Shown: one piece after another, positions 1 through 9,582 of the stretch
Position numbering within the stretch: position 1 is the stretch's first letter
How the letters are laid out: each line of letters opens with the position of its first letter
Assembly: GCF_018531195.1 (NCBI RefSeq)
Contig: NZ_JAHDYS010000007.1
Location: 1-64,000 of the forward strand
Direction of reading: 5' to 3'
Length of the DNA: 64,000 bases
From: Pelotalea chapellei
Lineage (GTDB): Bacteria; Desulfobacterota; Desulfuromonadia; Geobacterales; Pseudopelobacteraceae
The notes under the pieces: model-generated
What the model was told of the DNA's origin: nothing
Seen by the model: the letters and a program-made list of their open reading frames with translations, nothing else
Databases searched by the model: none
Translations under genes and position numbers: made by a program

Positions 1-442
1 TTTGTAAAAATAATTGAAAAAGAACAAAAGACCGAAAAACCTAAGTTAAACCTGGTTTTAATGTAGGGGTAAGGTCAGATGAAAACACATAGAATCATTA
101 GTGACAAAGATCAAAGCTAAATATGAAAGTGGGCTTGACATCGAAGTTGGTGATGACAGCCTTTGGATCGAGAGGATCAGGGGCCAACCAAACTGCCATC
201 CGGATCAAGGCAGATGACATCAATTGTTTCAAAAATGTATCAGTCACTGACTACTTGGACAGCTTGGACAGAACGACCCAGGAACTTCACCGGAACAACT
301 ATGGCAATAGAGCAACAATAAAATTGACCTCTTTGGAGAAGGTGCATGCCGCATTTTTAGCGTAGCATGAGCTATAACCACTTAGCGATACGCGGCCTCC
401 GCTACCCTACGCCGGTGCGCCTCGGCCACGTTGAAAGGATAC
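1..442. other. AT-rich stretch with no confident gene
   Basis: This stretch precedes the FRG gene. A short open frame at 123-365 on the plus strand (80 codons) has only a weak ribosome binding site and no recognisable domain. A second frame through about 120-210 also reads like protein before it stops, so this may be a frameshifted gene remnant. I could not identify a family. The GC-rich bases 390-430 resemble a hairpin-prone intergenic repeat but match nothing I know. Confidence 0.3.
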
Positions 443-1144
443 ATGATGATTGAAAAATTAATTAACTCACCAGCTGACCTACACGAATTGGCCTCTTCGT
501 TTAGAAAAACCCATCCCATTTTCAGGGGGCTAAGCGATTCCTCTTTTCAATTAATCCCTAGGTTTGGCCGAAGCATTATAAAAAACAGAGAATTTAGAAG
601 TAAGAACCCAACATTTTCATACGTCATTGACCAAGCAAAAGAGAACGTAGTGCTAAATCAATTCAAAATTCTAACAGCGCCTCATCTTACTTCACGTCCG
701 GTAAACGAGTGGGAGTGGCTAGCAATTGCTCAACATCATGGTCTACCCACAAGATTGATGGATTGGACAAGCAACCCCCTTGTTGCGGCCTACTTTGCAA
801 CTTCATACAGTCCATCAAAATCAGATACTGTCATCTATGTTATCAGTAATAAATATACTCTGAAGGAAATCAGTTTTGAGAAATCACCATTTGATTTAGA
901 TAAACCTGCAGTTTTTACACCTCGTCATACAACTCAAAGGATAACAGCTCAATCAGGAGTTTTTGTCATAAATCCTATAGTTGATGAGCCTTTCTGTTGT
1001 GACGGTATGGAGAAGTGGATTGTGAGCAAGAAGTGTCGAATTGAGATGGAGATAATGCTATGCCGCTATGGAATTACCCACGCTTCCATGTTTCCTGGTC
1101 TTGATGGAATAGCTAAATTCCTGGTAAGCGATTATGGACTATGA
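443..1144 (+). CDS. FRG domain-containing protein
   Basis: The protein carries an FRG domain, named for its Phe-Arg-Gly core. FRGLSDSS lies near residue 28, and the downstream block with QHHGLPTRLMDW and NPLVAAYFA is typical of the family. FRG proteins are found in phage-defence and mobile contexts; their biochemistry is largely unproven. I chose ATG 443 because a GAAAGGA ribosome binding site lies just before it. An upstream TTG at 431 is less likely, and ATG 446 is equally possible. The gene is clearly AT-richer than the rest of the window and has no operon partner, which suggests horizontal acquisition. The domain call is firm; any defence role is inference. Confidence 0.8.
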   Translation: MMIEKLINSPADLHELASSFRKTHPIFRGLSDSSFQLIPRFGRSIIKNREFRSKNPTFSYVIDQAKENVVLNQFKILTAPHLTSRPVNEWEWLAIAQHHGLPTRLMDWTSNPLVAAYFATSYSPSKSDTVIYVISNKYTLKEISFEKSPFDLDKPAVFTPRHTTQRITAQSGVFVINPIVDEPFCCDGMEKWIVSKKCRIEMEIMLCRYGITHASMFPGLDGIAKFLVSDYGL

Positions 1145-1491
1145 TGGAAGCAGTGTGTAGCTATACGCCTGCAAGGTGATTCCGATTCGTAAGAGGCACC
1201 GGTCGAAAAACCCGCCGGTGATCTTCCGCACCGTTATCTGAGAAGAAGTATGAAACCAAAAATTGCGGGACAATAAGGGGACACGGGACAATAAGGAGAC
1301 GGGCTGATTATCGAGATTTATGAGCAAACCTTCCGCTACATTCCCTCGATGCCTCTTTATCCTTACAGGGTACCAACAAAACAGGGAACTTCTCTTTCAA
1401 CGATCCCCGAACTAACTCCAGCACATCTTTCGCCTATTCGGTATGAAAGAGCCGATATAACAGGCCCGCCGATAGCAGGACTAAAACAGAC
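1145..1491. other. Intergenic stretch with degenerate tandem repeat
   Basis: I see no convincing gene here. An 18-base unit beginning CGGGACAATAAGG occurs twice in tandem at 1266-1301 with three differences. Such GGGGACA-rich sequence often flanks REP-associated (Y1) transposase genes in Geobacter-like genomes, but no transposase reading frame remains, so that link is speculation. Confidence 0.35.
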
Positions 1492-1540
1492 AAGGGGACC
1501 AACTGAGTTTTATTAATAAAGCTCGGTTGGTCCCCTTTTT
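1492..1540 (+). terminator. Strong hairpin, terminator-like on plus strand
   Basis: A 16-bp stem with one mismatch (left arm 1492-1507, right arm 1522-1537) closes a 14-base AT-rich loop and is followed by T residues to 1540. On the plus strand it fits a rho-independent terminator. It also sits 24 bases beyond the stop of the minus-strand tldE gene, but there the T-run is missing. It could instead be a REP-like palindrome. Confidence 0.55.
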
Positions 1541-1563
1541 CATCAGCTCGATCATGCGCTGGC

Positions 1564-2949
1564 TTAATAGCTGGAATTGGAGTGTGAAATCTCCAGGGCA
1601 TTCACCTGCAGAAAAGCGGGTACAACAATCGAGGTGGGGTTGCGAGCCCCATAACTCATCGACGTGTTATAGACGGTCTGAGTCCGGGAAAGCCAGGCCA
1701 GTCTGTCCCCGAAAATATCCGACAGGCTCTGGGTGATACGCACGTTATAGGGCACGGCAACAGAGCCATCTTTCTTGAGCAGCAGCGCTCCAAAGCGCGA
1801 GCTGGCGGTGATCAGGCCCTTTGAAGGGTTAACGATGTTCATGTAATGCAGAAAGGGAATATAGAGCAGGTCGTTCTCGCGCGGCAGATTGACCAGCTCT
1901 TCGAGCGTGCCGACCTCCCTGCCCCCACCCTCCAGCACAAGACTGTTGTGCATGACCGTATGCCCCGTGGGTGTTGCGCCAAACTCATCGGCATCATCCT
2001 GGGACCAGGTGAAGGAATTGAAAATCCCCTGCTCAAAAATGGGGAACGGTTCACGGGACATGCCGGTCATATCGCGCCGGAATGGAAATGTTTCCAGGCG
2101 GGTGGGATCATCGGTCAGGTTGAATTTGTCTGAAAACACCTGCTGCCCCACCTGATCTTCTGCAATGAAAGAAAATCCGCGTTTCATCGAGCCACCGTCA
2201 AAACCGATGTAGTTCATGATGCTGATCAGCTCGGCAATGGCGGCTGATCCGAAGACTATGTCATAGGAGCCCACGGGAAGTTGCTGCGGCGTATCGTGCA
2301 GATAACGCTCCAGCAGGAAAGCCAGATCCCGCCGCAGCAGGGCCGGGTTCAGCTCGGTTTTTTTCTGGGCTGACTGCTCTGCAATCACTTCCCACTTGAG
2401 GGTGCTGTGGGAAAGGACAACACTGATCTGTGCATCGGTACTCTTGAAATACTGAAGATGCTCCGAACGGGTGGTGATCTGAGCGATGGTGTTCACGCCG
2501 CAGGAGAAAATGCCGGAGAGTCTGATTTCATCCGTTTCCAGCCCTGCCACCGCCTGGTTGAAATACCCCAGGCGCTCTTCGTTGCCAATCCCCGCCAAAG
2601 CAGCGTCGTAAGAGGTCTCATCGATATGGGTTTCCCCATAGGCAGGCACGGTGGGCTGGTAATTCAAAGCCTGGGCATGTTTGACCATTTCCGCTGCGAT
2701 ATCCACGCCTTGTTTCATTTCATCCAGCTTGCTCAGATCAGTGATCATTTCATAGCTGGCGCGCTTGCGGTCTTCGTAGGCAGTAATCTCCAGGCGAATG
2801 AGGTGTTCATTGGTGTTGAGCGAGATAGCCGAGTTGGCGAAACGCATCAGATAGCTCTCTTCTTCGTGATAGAAAAAGGTTGCATCAACGTTTTTAGAAA
2901 GGGCATAAGCGCGCAGGTCACACAAAGTCTGCAGAATCAGTTCCTTCAC
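1564..2949 (-). CDS. pmbA: TldE/PmbA family protein, partner of TldD
   Basis: This 461-residue protein belongs to the TldD/PmbA (TldE) family. In known members TldE lacks the zinc-binding HExxxH motif and forms a heterodimer with TldD that degrades unfolded peptides, matures microcin B17 and acts on the CcdA antitoxin. No HExxxH is visible here, and length and overall pattern (SFTWSQDDADEFG, GGGREVGTLEELV) fit TldE. It starts at an ATG two bases beyond the tldD stop codon, so the two are co-translated, which supports a complex. The hairpin at 1492-1540 lies just downstream. Confidence 0.85.
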   Translation of the reverse strand: MKELILQTLCDLRAYALSKNVDATFFYHEEESYLMRFANSAISLNTNEHLIRLEITAYEDRKRASYEMITDLSKLDEMKQGVDIAAEMVKHAQALNYQPTVPAYGETHIDETSYDAALAGIGNEERLGYFNQAVAGLETDEIRLSGIFSCGVNTIAQITTRSEHLQYFKSTDAQISVVLSHSTLKWEVIAEQSAQKKTELNPALLRRDLAFLLERYLHDTPQQLPVGSYDIVFGSAAIAELISIMNYIGFDGGSMKRGFSFIAEDQVGQQVFSDKFNLTDDPTRLETFPFRRDMTGMSREPFPIFEQGIFNSFTWSQDDADEFGATPTGHTVMHNSLVLEGGGREVGTLEELVNLPRENDLLYIPFLHYMNIVNPSKGLITASSRFGALLLKKDGSVAVPYNVRITQSLSDIFGDRLAWLSRTQTVYNTSMSYGARNPTSIVVPAFLQVNALEISHSNSSY

Positions 2950-2951
2950 GG

Positions 2952-4406
2952 TTACTCTCCTATGGTCACATTGTCAAAACGGCAGACCGGAATGCCATGC
3001 CCAAGTTGCATGACCTGATTGGGTTGTCCCTTGCCGCAGTTATCCACGCTGCGCACTTCCCAGGTGGACTCATCCCCCACCGCTGAAAGTGAATTATAGA
3101 ACGGGACCGTCTCCCCCTTGTAGGTTGGATTTTTGACGACTCGCGTGACTTTGCCATCTTCCACCAGCCAGCCGATATCGGTGGCAAAGTGAAACTGCTC
3201 GCGGTTGGACCCGATCGACCAGCTCTTGTCGCCATCCAGAATGATCCCTTTTTCGGTATTTTTCACGATATCATCCAATGACCCATCGCTACCGGGATCG
3301 ATGTTGATGTTGGTCATGCGCTCAATCGGCACCCGATAAAACGCCGTGGCACGGTTGGCGCCGCTGCTGCCGTTAAAAATCGCTTTGCCGGCGCGAACAT
3401 TGGCCTCTTCCACCATCTGACGACCGGTGATTGCACCAACAAGCAGGCCCTTGTCGATCAGCAGATTATCCTGAGCGGCAACGCCGTCGTCATCATATCC
3501 AAAACTGCCGGGGCTGTTGGGGAGGGTGGCATTGGCGCGGGCGGTCAGCTTAGGGGAACCATAGCGCAGCTCACCGAAATCGCCCAGTTTGACGAAGGAC
3601 CCGCCCGCGTAGGCCAGTTCGTAACCCAGAATACGATCCAGTTCGAGCGCATGCCCGATGGTTTCGTGGGTTTGCAGGTACATGATGCCGGGAAGCAGAA
3701 TCACGGAACGCTGGTCAGTGGGACATGTTTCCGCCACCAGGACTTCATTCATCTCCCGCACGATTCGCTCGGCATTTTCGCTGAACAGGTGCGGATCAAG
3801 CGTCTCCCAGCCCCGGGTGGCACCGCTGAGCGACGGGCTGAACTTCCGCGAATGGGACTCGCCCTGTGCATCCACCCCCATCACCTGAATGCTGGGAAAC
3901 ACTTCGATAATGTTCTTCTCGATCTCGCTCCCTTCAGAATCGAAGTATACGATCTGCTTGCGCATGAAGATCAACTCGCACACCCGCTGGGCAACACCCG
4001 GCTGGTTCAATTGCTCATCCAACTTTTTCAGGAACTCGACTTTTTCCCCTAGCGGCACGGAAAAGGGATCAATCCGGTTCGGGCTTTTGAAAGAGGCCTG
4101 AATGGATTCTTTCTCGGCCAGCCGAACCGGGAAGGTCACCCGCTCCGCAGCCACACGGGCATTATCCAGGGCTTTGTCAAAGAGCGAAGTCAGATTGCCG
4201 ACATCCGAAGATGCCGAAAAGCCCCACGCCCCCTTGTAAAGCACACGAATCCCCACCCCGCTTTCTCGCGACGAGGAAACGGTCTTCAGGTTCCCATTCC
4301 ACATCATCAGTTGGTTGGTTTCTTCAACGGGATACCAGCGCGCGTCGACGTAGGTCGCCCCCGCCGCCTTGAGCCGCTGGATCTGCTCTTGAAATTTGTT
4401 TCGCAT
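2952..4406 (-). CDS. tldD: TldD metalloprotease
   Basis: TldD is the catalytic subunit of the TldD/TldE zinc protease. The metal-binding motif HETIGH appears near residue 250, followed by the family-typical ALELDRILGYE. I chose the ATG at 4406 because GGAG lies 7 bases upstream, and this start overlaps the stop codon of the upstream oxidoreductase gene by one base (TAATG), which implies translational coupling. A longer frame starting at 4427 would overlap the upstream gene further and has no better ribosome binding site. The order oxidoreductase-tldD-tldE is one transcription unit on the minus strand. Confidence 0.88.
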   Translation of the reverse strand: MRNKFQEQIQRLKAAGATYVDARWYPVEETNQLMMWNGNLKTVSSSRESGVGIRVLYKGAWGFSASSDVGNLTSLFDKALDNARVAAERVTFPVRLAEKESIQASFKSPNRIDPFSVPLGEKVEFLKKLDEQLNQPGVAQRVCELIFMRKQIVYFDSEGSEIEKNIIEVFPSIQVMGVDAQGESHSRKFSPSLSGATRGWETLDPHLFSENAERIVREMNEVLVAETCPTDQRSVILLPGIMYLQTHETIGHALELDRILGYELAYAGGSFVKLGDFGELRYGSPKLTARANATLPNSPGSFGYDDDGVAAQDNLLIDKGLLVGAITGRQMVEEANVRAGKAIFNGSSGANRATAFYRVPIERMTNINIDPGSDGSLDDIVKNTEKGIILDGDKSWSIGSNREQFHFATDIGWLVEDGKVTRVVKNPTYKGETVPFYNSLSAVGDESTWEVRSVDNCGKGQPNQVMQLGHGIPVCRFDNVTIGE

Positions 4407-6439
4407 TAAATTCTCCAATTGGGACAATCACTTTTCCGCACATCCACCGCCACGTCATACAAGGTGCTGCCCCGCCCTCCATCAGTCAGCCGTTGTGATG
4501 TCAGAGCATTCACGCCGCGTTCACCGGGAATGAATTCCCTCCACCAGACCCCTTCAGTGACCACTGTGCCAGATGGAACCCGATCAGTGATCTTCAAGGT
4601 GAACGTGACCTGGCCACGTTCATTACAGGCGATCACCTGCTCTCCATCCGCCAGACCGCGCTGCTCAGCGTCTGAGCGGCTCATCATCAGCACCATTGGT
4701 TCCTGTCGTAGCCGCAGATCATCCTGCTCATAAAAACTGGAGTTGAGTGCATAGGGGGTCGTTGCCGGCTGCAGTCGCAGGGGCAATCCATCCTGTTCGG
4801 CATGGGTCGCCAATAACCGCGGCAGCGATTCCGCCTCCTGCTCATTCAGAATCTCGATACGTCCGGAGCGGGTCTGCCAGGGACGTTGCGGGTCGAGCGG
4901 CGGATTGAGCAGCACTGGCTCTCCATCAGACAGCCGCCTGGTCAGGGCAGCGTCACGCCAGGAGGTATCGTAATCAAGCAGCTGGTCGATCAGATCATCG
5001 GCAGATTGACGGAAGAAAGGCTGATCCCACCCCATGCCCTCCGCGAGTATGGAGAACACCTCCCAATTGCTCTTGGAAGCCCCCACTGGCGGAATGGCGG
5101 CAGAGCAGCGCTGGGCATGATAACCGCCGTAGCTGCGGTACAGGTCCGGATGTTCCAGTGACGAGGTGGCAGGCAGAACGATGTCGGCGTAGCGGGCGGT
5201 GTCTGTCATGAAGCGCTCATGCACTACCGTGAACAGGTCCTCTCTCTCCAGCCCCTGAATGACTGCATTCTGATCCGGGGCTATGGCCGCGGGATTGGAG
5301 TGATAGACATACAGGGACATGACCGGTGGCTCATCAAGGGTGGTGAGGGCGCTGCCAAGCTGGTTCATGCTGACCAAGCGGGTGGGATGTTCCAGAAAGT
5401 CTTCCCTGACCACACGGGAGAGCGGAAAAGCGCCTCCGGTAGAGGTCCCGCAGAAGATACCTCCACCCCGTCGCTGCCAGGCACCCACCAGGGCCGGCAG
5501 ACAGGAAATGGTGCGTACGGTCATGGCGCCGTTGGCGTAGCGGGTAAGCCCGCTTCCAAGACGGATGAAGGGTGCCTTTGCATGGGCGTATTCCCGTGCC
5601 AGACGCTCGATGTTTTCCGGAGATACTCCGCAGGCAACGGCCATCTTTTCGGGAGTGCAATCAGGAAGTATGTCCCGGCAGAGCTGCTCGAAACCTTGAA
5701 CATTGGCGGCGATAAAACCTTCGTCGATCAGGCTCTCGCGCACCATGACGTGCATCATGCCCAGGGCAAGCGCGCCATCACCGCCGGGCTTGACCAGGAA
5801 TACCTCGTCAGCCGCCTTGGCCGTGGGGGTCTGATAAGTATCGATGACCACGATCCGCGCGCCGCGCCTGCGGGCATCCTTGGCATCGCGCATGGCATGA
5901 ATGCTGGTAGCGGCGGCATTAATACCCCACAGGATCACGAGGTCACTGTGAGCTATTTCCCCCGGATCAATGGCAGGAGTTTCCCCCATGATCATCTTCC
6001 AGCCGGCATCTTTGGCAGGTGAGCAGATGGTGCGCTCCAGCCGTGAGGCTCCCAGCTTGTGAAAAAAGGGATGGCCGCTGTTCCTCTGCACCAGCCCCAT
6101 TGTCCCGGCGTAAGAGTAAGGCAATATGCATTCGCCACCGTAGGCTGCAGTGAGTTCTTTCCAGCGCGAGCAGATCGTGGAGATGGCCTCTTCCCAGGAG
6201 ATCGGCCGGAATATGCCCGCGCCTTTTGCGCCCACTCGCAGCAGCGGGGTGGTCAAACGCCGATCGGAGTGAACCGTCTTTTCATAATGGTTCATCTTGG
6301 GACAGAGCAGACCGCGGGTCATGGGATGAGCCGGATCCCCGGCGACCGCAACACAGCGATCATTTTCAACCTCAACCAGCATTCCGCAGGTATCCGGGCA
6401 ATCGTACGGGCAAACTGAGCGGGCAGTGAATCTGGCCAT
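4406..6439 (-). CDS. Molybdopterin (bis-MGD) oxidoreductase
   Basis: This protein of about 677 residues is a DMSO-reductase-superfamily catalytic subunit. The N-terminal 4Fe-4S domain shows CPYDCPDTC followed by a fourth Cys in RGLLCPKMN. The next domain contains the TICSPAKDAG segment, whose Cys probably ligates molybdenum, and the C-terminal domain is a molydopterin-dinucleotide-binding fold (SRSDAEQRGLADGEQV). It has no Tat signal and no adjacent electron-transfer subunit, so it is probably cytoplasmic; the substrate cannot be read from the sequence. The start is ATG 6439 or 6445, both behind AAGGA; an in-frame upstream extension to 6493 lacks such a site. It is translationally coupled to tldD, an unusual pairing. 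Confidence 0.85.
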   Translation of the reverse strand: MARFTARSVCPYDCPDTCGMLVEVENDRCVAVAGDPAHPMTRGLLCPKMNHYEKTVHSDRRLTTPLLRVGAKGAGIFRPISWEEAISTICSRWKELTAAYGGECILPYSYAGTMGLVQRNSGHPFFHKLGASRLERTICSPAKDAGWKMIMGETPAIDPGEIAHSDLVILWGINAAATSIHAMRDAKDARRRGARIVVIDTYQTPTAKAADEVFLVKPGGDGALALGMMHVMVRESLIDEGFIAANVQGFEQLCRDILPDCTPEKMAVACGVSPENIERLAREYAHAKAPFIRLGSGLTRYANGAMTVRTISCLPALVGAWQRRGGGIFCGTSTGGAFPLSRVVREDFLEHPTRLVSMNQLGSALTTLDEPPVMSLYVYHSNPAAIAPDQNAVIQGLEREDLFTVVHERFMTDTARYADIVLPATSSLEHPDLYRSYGGYHAQRCSAAIPPVGASKSNWEVFSILAEGMGWDQPFFRQSADDLIDQLLDYDTSWRDAALTRRLSDGEPVLLNPPLDPQRPWQTRSGRIEILNEQEAESLPRLLATHAEQDGLPLRLQPATTPYALNSSFYEQDDLRLRQEPMVLMMSRSDAEQRGLADGEQVIACNERGQVTFTLKITDRVPSGTVVTEGVWWREFIPGERGVNALTSQRLTDGGRGSTLYDVAVDVRKSDCPNWRI

Positions 6440-6551
6440 GGACATTTTCCTTTCAGGGCGTATTATTGGAGCTTCCATATTTAACAAAAACATTTGCAGA
6501 TGAAAACGAATGGTGATAACCAGATTGCATCAAATTCTACAGAGGCTTTCC

Positions 6552-7112
6552 ATGAAACATCATCCAGAAAAAGCTCATTATGCCGTTTCCGTTGTCGGCA
6601 AGGATCAACCGGGCATCGTAGCCGGCATCGCGGAGGTGCTGTTCCGCCTTGGCTGCAATATTGCCGATTCCAGTTGCACCATGCTGGCCGGCGAGTTCGC
6701 AATGATCCTGATCGTATCCCACATGAAGCCGTTCAGCAAGAGTCGCTTGTTCGAGGAACTGCATCCTGCCTGCGAGCAGATGGGAATGTCACTGGCAGTG
6801 CGAACCCTGCACGCCGATGAAGTCACCCGTCAGGAGTCGGTTGGAGAGATCTGCCTGGTATCGGTCTACGGTGCCGATCAGCCCGGTATCGTATTCCATG
6901 TAACGCGGGAACTGGCCCAGCGAGGCATCAATATAACCGATCTTTCAACCAAACTAATCGGGACTGAGACAGAACCGGTATATGTGATGATGCTGGAAGC
7001 TGCGGTGGGACAAGGAATGACCCCGGAAGATGTTGAAAATTTGCTTGAAAACCTTAAAAAGGAGCTGAACGTGGAGATTGGCGTGCGTATCGTGACGCCA
7101 GTCTCTCTTTGA
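6552..7112 (+). CDS. Double-ACT-domain regulatory protein, GcvR-like
   Basis: Two ACT domains make up nearly the whole 186-residue protein. The first opens with YAVSVVGKDQPGIVAGIAE and the second with VSVYGADQPGIVFHVTREL; both carry the DxPGI signature of amino-acid-binding ACT folds. The arrangement matches GcvR, the accessory repressor of glycine cleavage, but GcvA is not nearby, so the regulated pathway is unknown. I chose ATG 6552 because AGAGG lies upstream and the frame before it (from 6510) has no family similarity. It runs divergently from the oxidoreductase operon and is followed after 4 bases by def. Confidence 0.75.
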   Translation: MKHHPEKAHYAVSVVGKDQPGIVAGIAEVLFRLGCNIADSSCTMLAGEFAMILIVSHMKPFSKSRLFEELHPACEQMGMSLAVRTLHADEVTRQESVGEICLVSVYGADQPGIVFHVTRELAQRGINITDLSTKLIGTETEPVYVMMLEAAVGQGMTPEDVENLLENLKKELNVEIGVRIVTPVSL

Positions 7113-7116
7113 TAAT

Positions 7117-7623
7117 ATGCCAGTCCAAACTATTTTGCGCTACCCTCACCCGCTGCTGAAAAAAATCTGCAATGAGGTAGATTTTGTAGACGAGCAACTT
7201 CATACCCTCGTTGAAGACCTGTTGGACACCATGCGGGCCGGCCCCGGTTCGGTGGGCGTGGCAGCCCCTCAGATAGGCGTCACCCTGCGCGTTTGCGTGG
7301 TTGATGTATCGGCCAGCCGACATGGCAAAGACAACAACCATGGCCTGCTTACCATGATCAACCCGGAGATTCTGGAGAGCAGAGGAGTCGCCACCATGCG
7401 TGAAGGGTGCATGAGTGTTCCTGATTACACCGGCGACGTGGACCGTGCCACGGAAATCAGAGTTCGATTCAGTGAACTGGACCAGACCGTGCGGGAGTTC
7501 ACGGCCACCGGCTTTGAAGCTGTTGCCATCCAGCACGAGATGGATCATCTGGATGGAATCCTTTTTCTCGATAGGATCATCAGTGTCAAGACAGGGCTCT
7601 TCCGACGAAAAAATTATAAATAA
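7117..7623 (+). CDS. def: Peptide deformylase
   Basis: This 168-residue enzyme removes the formyl group from the N-terminal methionine of new proteins. All three signature motifs are present: GVAAPQIG (motif 1), EGCMSVP with the metal-binding Cys (motif 2), and HEMDHLDG with the two His ligands and catalytic Glu (motif 3). Length is normal for the family. It begins 4 bases after the double-ACT gene, so the two are likely co-transcribed. Confidence 0.96.
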   Translation: MPVQTILRYPHPLLKKICNEVDFVDEQLHTLVEDLLDTMRAGPGSVGVAAPQIGVTLRVCVVDVSASRHGKDNNHGLLTMINPEILESRGVATMREGCMSVPDYTGDVDRATEIRVRFSELDQTVREFTATGFEAVAIQHEMDHLDGILFLDRIISVKTGLFRRKNYK

Positions 7624-7689
7624 AATGGTTTTGTTCTAAAAAAATGAAGCCGGAAGAAGGCGACCGGATTACCGACAGGAGGAGTACAC

Positions 7690-8247
7690 ATGTCCGAGCT
7701 GCTAACAACCGCAGAACAAAAAGAATTGCTCAAAATCGCCCGTGAAACCGTGATGGCTTGTGTCAAAGCTGAAAAGCTCCCGGTTTTCACAGTCACCTCT
7801 CCCGGGATGTCAGCGGCGCGCGGGTGCTTTGTCACCATAAACCAGGAGGGTCATCTGCGGGGATGCATCGGAAATTTCGTTTCTGACAAGCCGCTCTACA
7901 GCCTGGTTCAGGAAATGGCCATTGCTGCAGCCACCCAGGACCCCCGCTTTTATCCGCTCAAGCCCAAAGATCTGGAAAATTTTGAACTGGAGATATCGGT
8001 ACTGTCAACACTGAAAAAGATCTCATCAGTCAACGAAATCCAGGTCGGCACTCACGGGCTGTACATTATTAAAAATACCTATCGTGGTGTACTGCTTCCA
8101 CAGGTTGCTGCCGAATACGGTTGGGACCGGGAAACGTTCCTCAACCATACCTGCATCAAAGCCGGGCTCCCGGAGAATACCTGGAAAAAAGAGTGTGAAA
8201 TTTACACCTTCACCGCCATGGTGTTCCGTGAAACAAATATCATCTAA
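7690..8247 (+). CDS. AMMECR1 domain protein
   Basis: The 185-residue protein is an AMMECR1-domain protein. The family hallmark LRGCIGNF is present near residue 58, followed by the conserved [11 protein letters not shown] block. Archaeal, bacterial and human members exist; the fold resembles an enzyme but the activity is unknown. An excellent ribosome binding site (AGGAGGAG) lies upstream. In several bacteria AMMECR1 genes sit beside MEMO1 and radical-SAM genes, but neither is found here. Confidence 0.9.
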   Translation: MSELLTTAEQKELLKIARETVMACVKAEKLPVFTVTSPGMSAARGCFVTINQEGHLRGCIGNFVSDKPLYSLVQEMAIAAATQDPRFYPLKPKDLENFELEISVLSTLKKISSVNEIQVGTHGLYIIKNTYRGVLLPQVAAEYGWDRETFLNHTCIKAGLPENTWKKECEIYTFTAMVFRETNII

Positions 8248-8321
8248 AACTGCGTTACAACACCTTGATTTCGGTCTCATTAAAGAGTAAATTACTCGGG
8301 AATTTATTTCGAGGTGAATTT

Positions 8322-9500
8322 ATGTTTTTGTGGAATCTGTACCGCAACCAATCCATCAAGGTCCGTTTTTCAATCCTCTGCGTCTGCTACACGTTCTGCA
8401 TGGCAGGAGTCGCAGTAGCCGCTCATTTCGGCGATCTGGCTCTCTATGCCACATTCATCATATTCACAGTGTTGGGAGCTATTTTCGGTATTGTGAACAT
8501 TGTTTCAGTGACCGGCCCCATCCAAAGGGCCATCGGTTACCTTCAGGAAATGGCACGCGGTGACCTTTCCCGCCAGGTCGTTATCCGCCGCAAGACAGAG
8601 ATGAGTACCATGTTCCTGGCGATTATCGATCTGCAGCAGTCCATGAAGGGAATGATTTCCGAAATGCAGACAACATCAGGGCAGGTCGCCGATGCCTCCA
8701 CCACGCTGCGCAGCTCCTCTTCACAAATCGCCATCGGTACTGCAAATGCATCACAGCAGTCGACGTCCATATCCACTGCAGTCGAAGAACTGGCCTCTGT
8801 CAGTACCTCGATCTCACGCAGTTGCCAGGAAATGGCTGAAAAGGCTTCTGAAACAGAGGATGCAACACGTAGCGGCGAGACAATCATCTGCAGCATGACT
8901 TCTATGATGGGGGAAATTGAGCGCATGGTGATTGGAACAACCGAGGCGGTCAAGGCCTTGGGTACGAATTCCGAACGCATCGGGGACATCGTGATCGCCA
9001 TTAGCGATATTGCTGACCAAACCAATCTTCTGGCGCTCAATGCAGCAATCGAGGCTGCCCGGGCAGGGGAACAGGGACGCGGTTTTGCGGTCGTTGCAGA
9101 TGAGGTGCGAAGTCTGGCGGAACGGACCACCAGGGCAACGCGTGAAATCCAGAATATCATCGGGGCTCTGCAGAAGGATGTGACCAATGTGGTGACTTCC
9201 ATGGAACAGAGCGCGGGCAGTGTCCGAAACGGTACCCGCGACGTACAGCTCTCAAGTCAGGCCATGGGGACTATCAGGGAACATATCGGTCCGCTGATGG
9301 ATCATGTTTCCCAGGTAGCAACCGCCGCTGAAGAACAGTCCGCCACCGCTGCCAACATTACCGACAGCATTCACCAAATATCCCAAATCATCGATACGGC
9401 AGCCAAAGGTGCCCATCAAACGGAAATGGCCGCCGGCGACCTGGCAAGGACTGCAGGAGATCTGGATTCAAAAGTGCGTCGTTTCAAAGTAACTTCCTGA
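8322..9500 (+). CDS. Methyl-accepting chemotaxis protein with minimal sensor
   Basis: The protein has two membrane segments close together near its N-terminus (about residues 15-38 and 42-65), then a HAMP domain and a full MCP signalling domain. The hairpin tip is recognisable as [20 protein letters not shown] followed by [16 protein letters not shown]. There is almost no periplasmic loop, so no classic ligand-binding domain exists; it may sense membrane state or redox through its segments, or a partner. I chose ATG 8322 because GAGGTG lies upstream; an earlier in-frame start at 8265 adds residues without family support. A terminator follows at 9522. Confidence 0.9.
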   Translation: MFLWNLYRNQSIKVRFSILCVCYTFCMAGVAVAAHFGDLALYATFIIFTVLGAIFGIVNIVSVTGPIQRAIGYLQEMARGDLSRQVVIRRKTEMSTMFLAIIDLQQSMKGMISEMQTTSGQVADASTTLRSSSSQIAIGTANASQQSTSISTAVEELASVSTSISRSCQEMAEKASETEDATRSGETIICSMTSMMGEIERMVIGTTEAVKALGTNSERIGDIVIAISDIADQTNLLALNAAIEAARAGEQGRGFAVVADEVRSLAERTTRATREIQNIIGALQKDVTNVVTSMEQSAGSVRNGTRDVQLSSQAMGTIREHIGPLMDHVSQVATAAEEQSATAANITDSIHQISQIIDTAAKGAHQTEMAAGDLARTAGDLDSKVRRFKVTS

Positions 9501-9521
9501 CCAGAAACAAATAAAGTTGAT

Positions 9522-9561
9522 AAAAAAAGAGGTGGATTCCAACGAATCCACCTCTTTTTTT
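9522..9561. terminator. Bidirectional rho-independent terminator
   Basis: A 12-bp GC-containing stem flanked by A7 on the left and T7 on the right lies between the convergent chemotaxis receptor and ppdK genes. It should stop transcription in both directions. Confidence 0.92.
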
Positions 9562-9582
9562 GTACTTAACCTGAATGTATTC

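Noticed and set aside
2407-3018. 203-codon plus-strand frame inside tldE/tldD
   Set aside because: It is antisense to two well-supported genes and has no domain.
5219-6022. 267-codon plus-strand frame inside the oxidoreductase gene
   Set aside because: It is a reading-frame shadow of a high-GC gene; the minus-strand protein has clear motifs.
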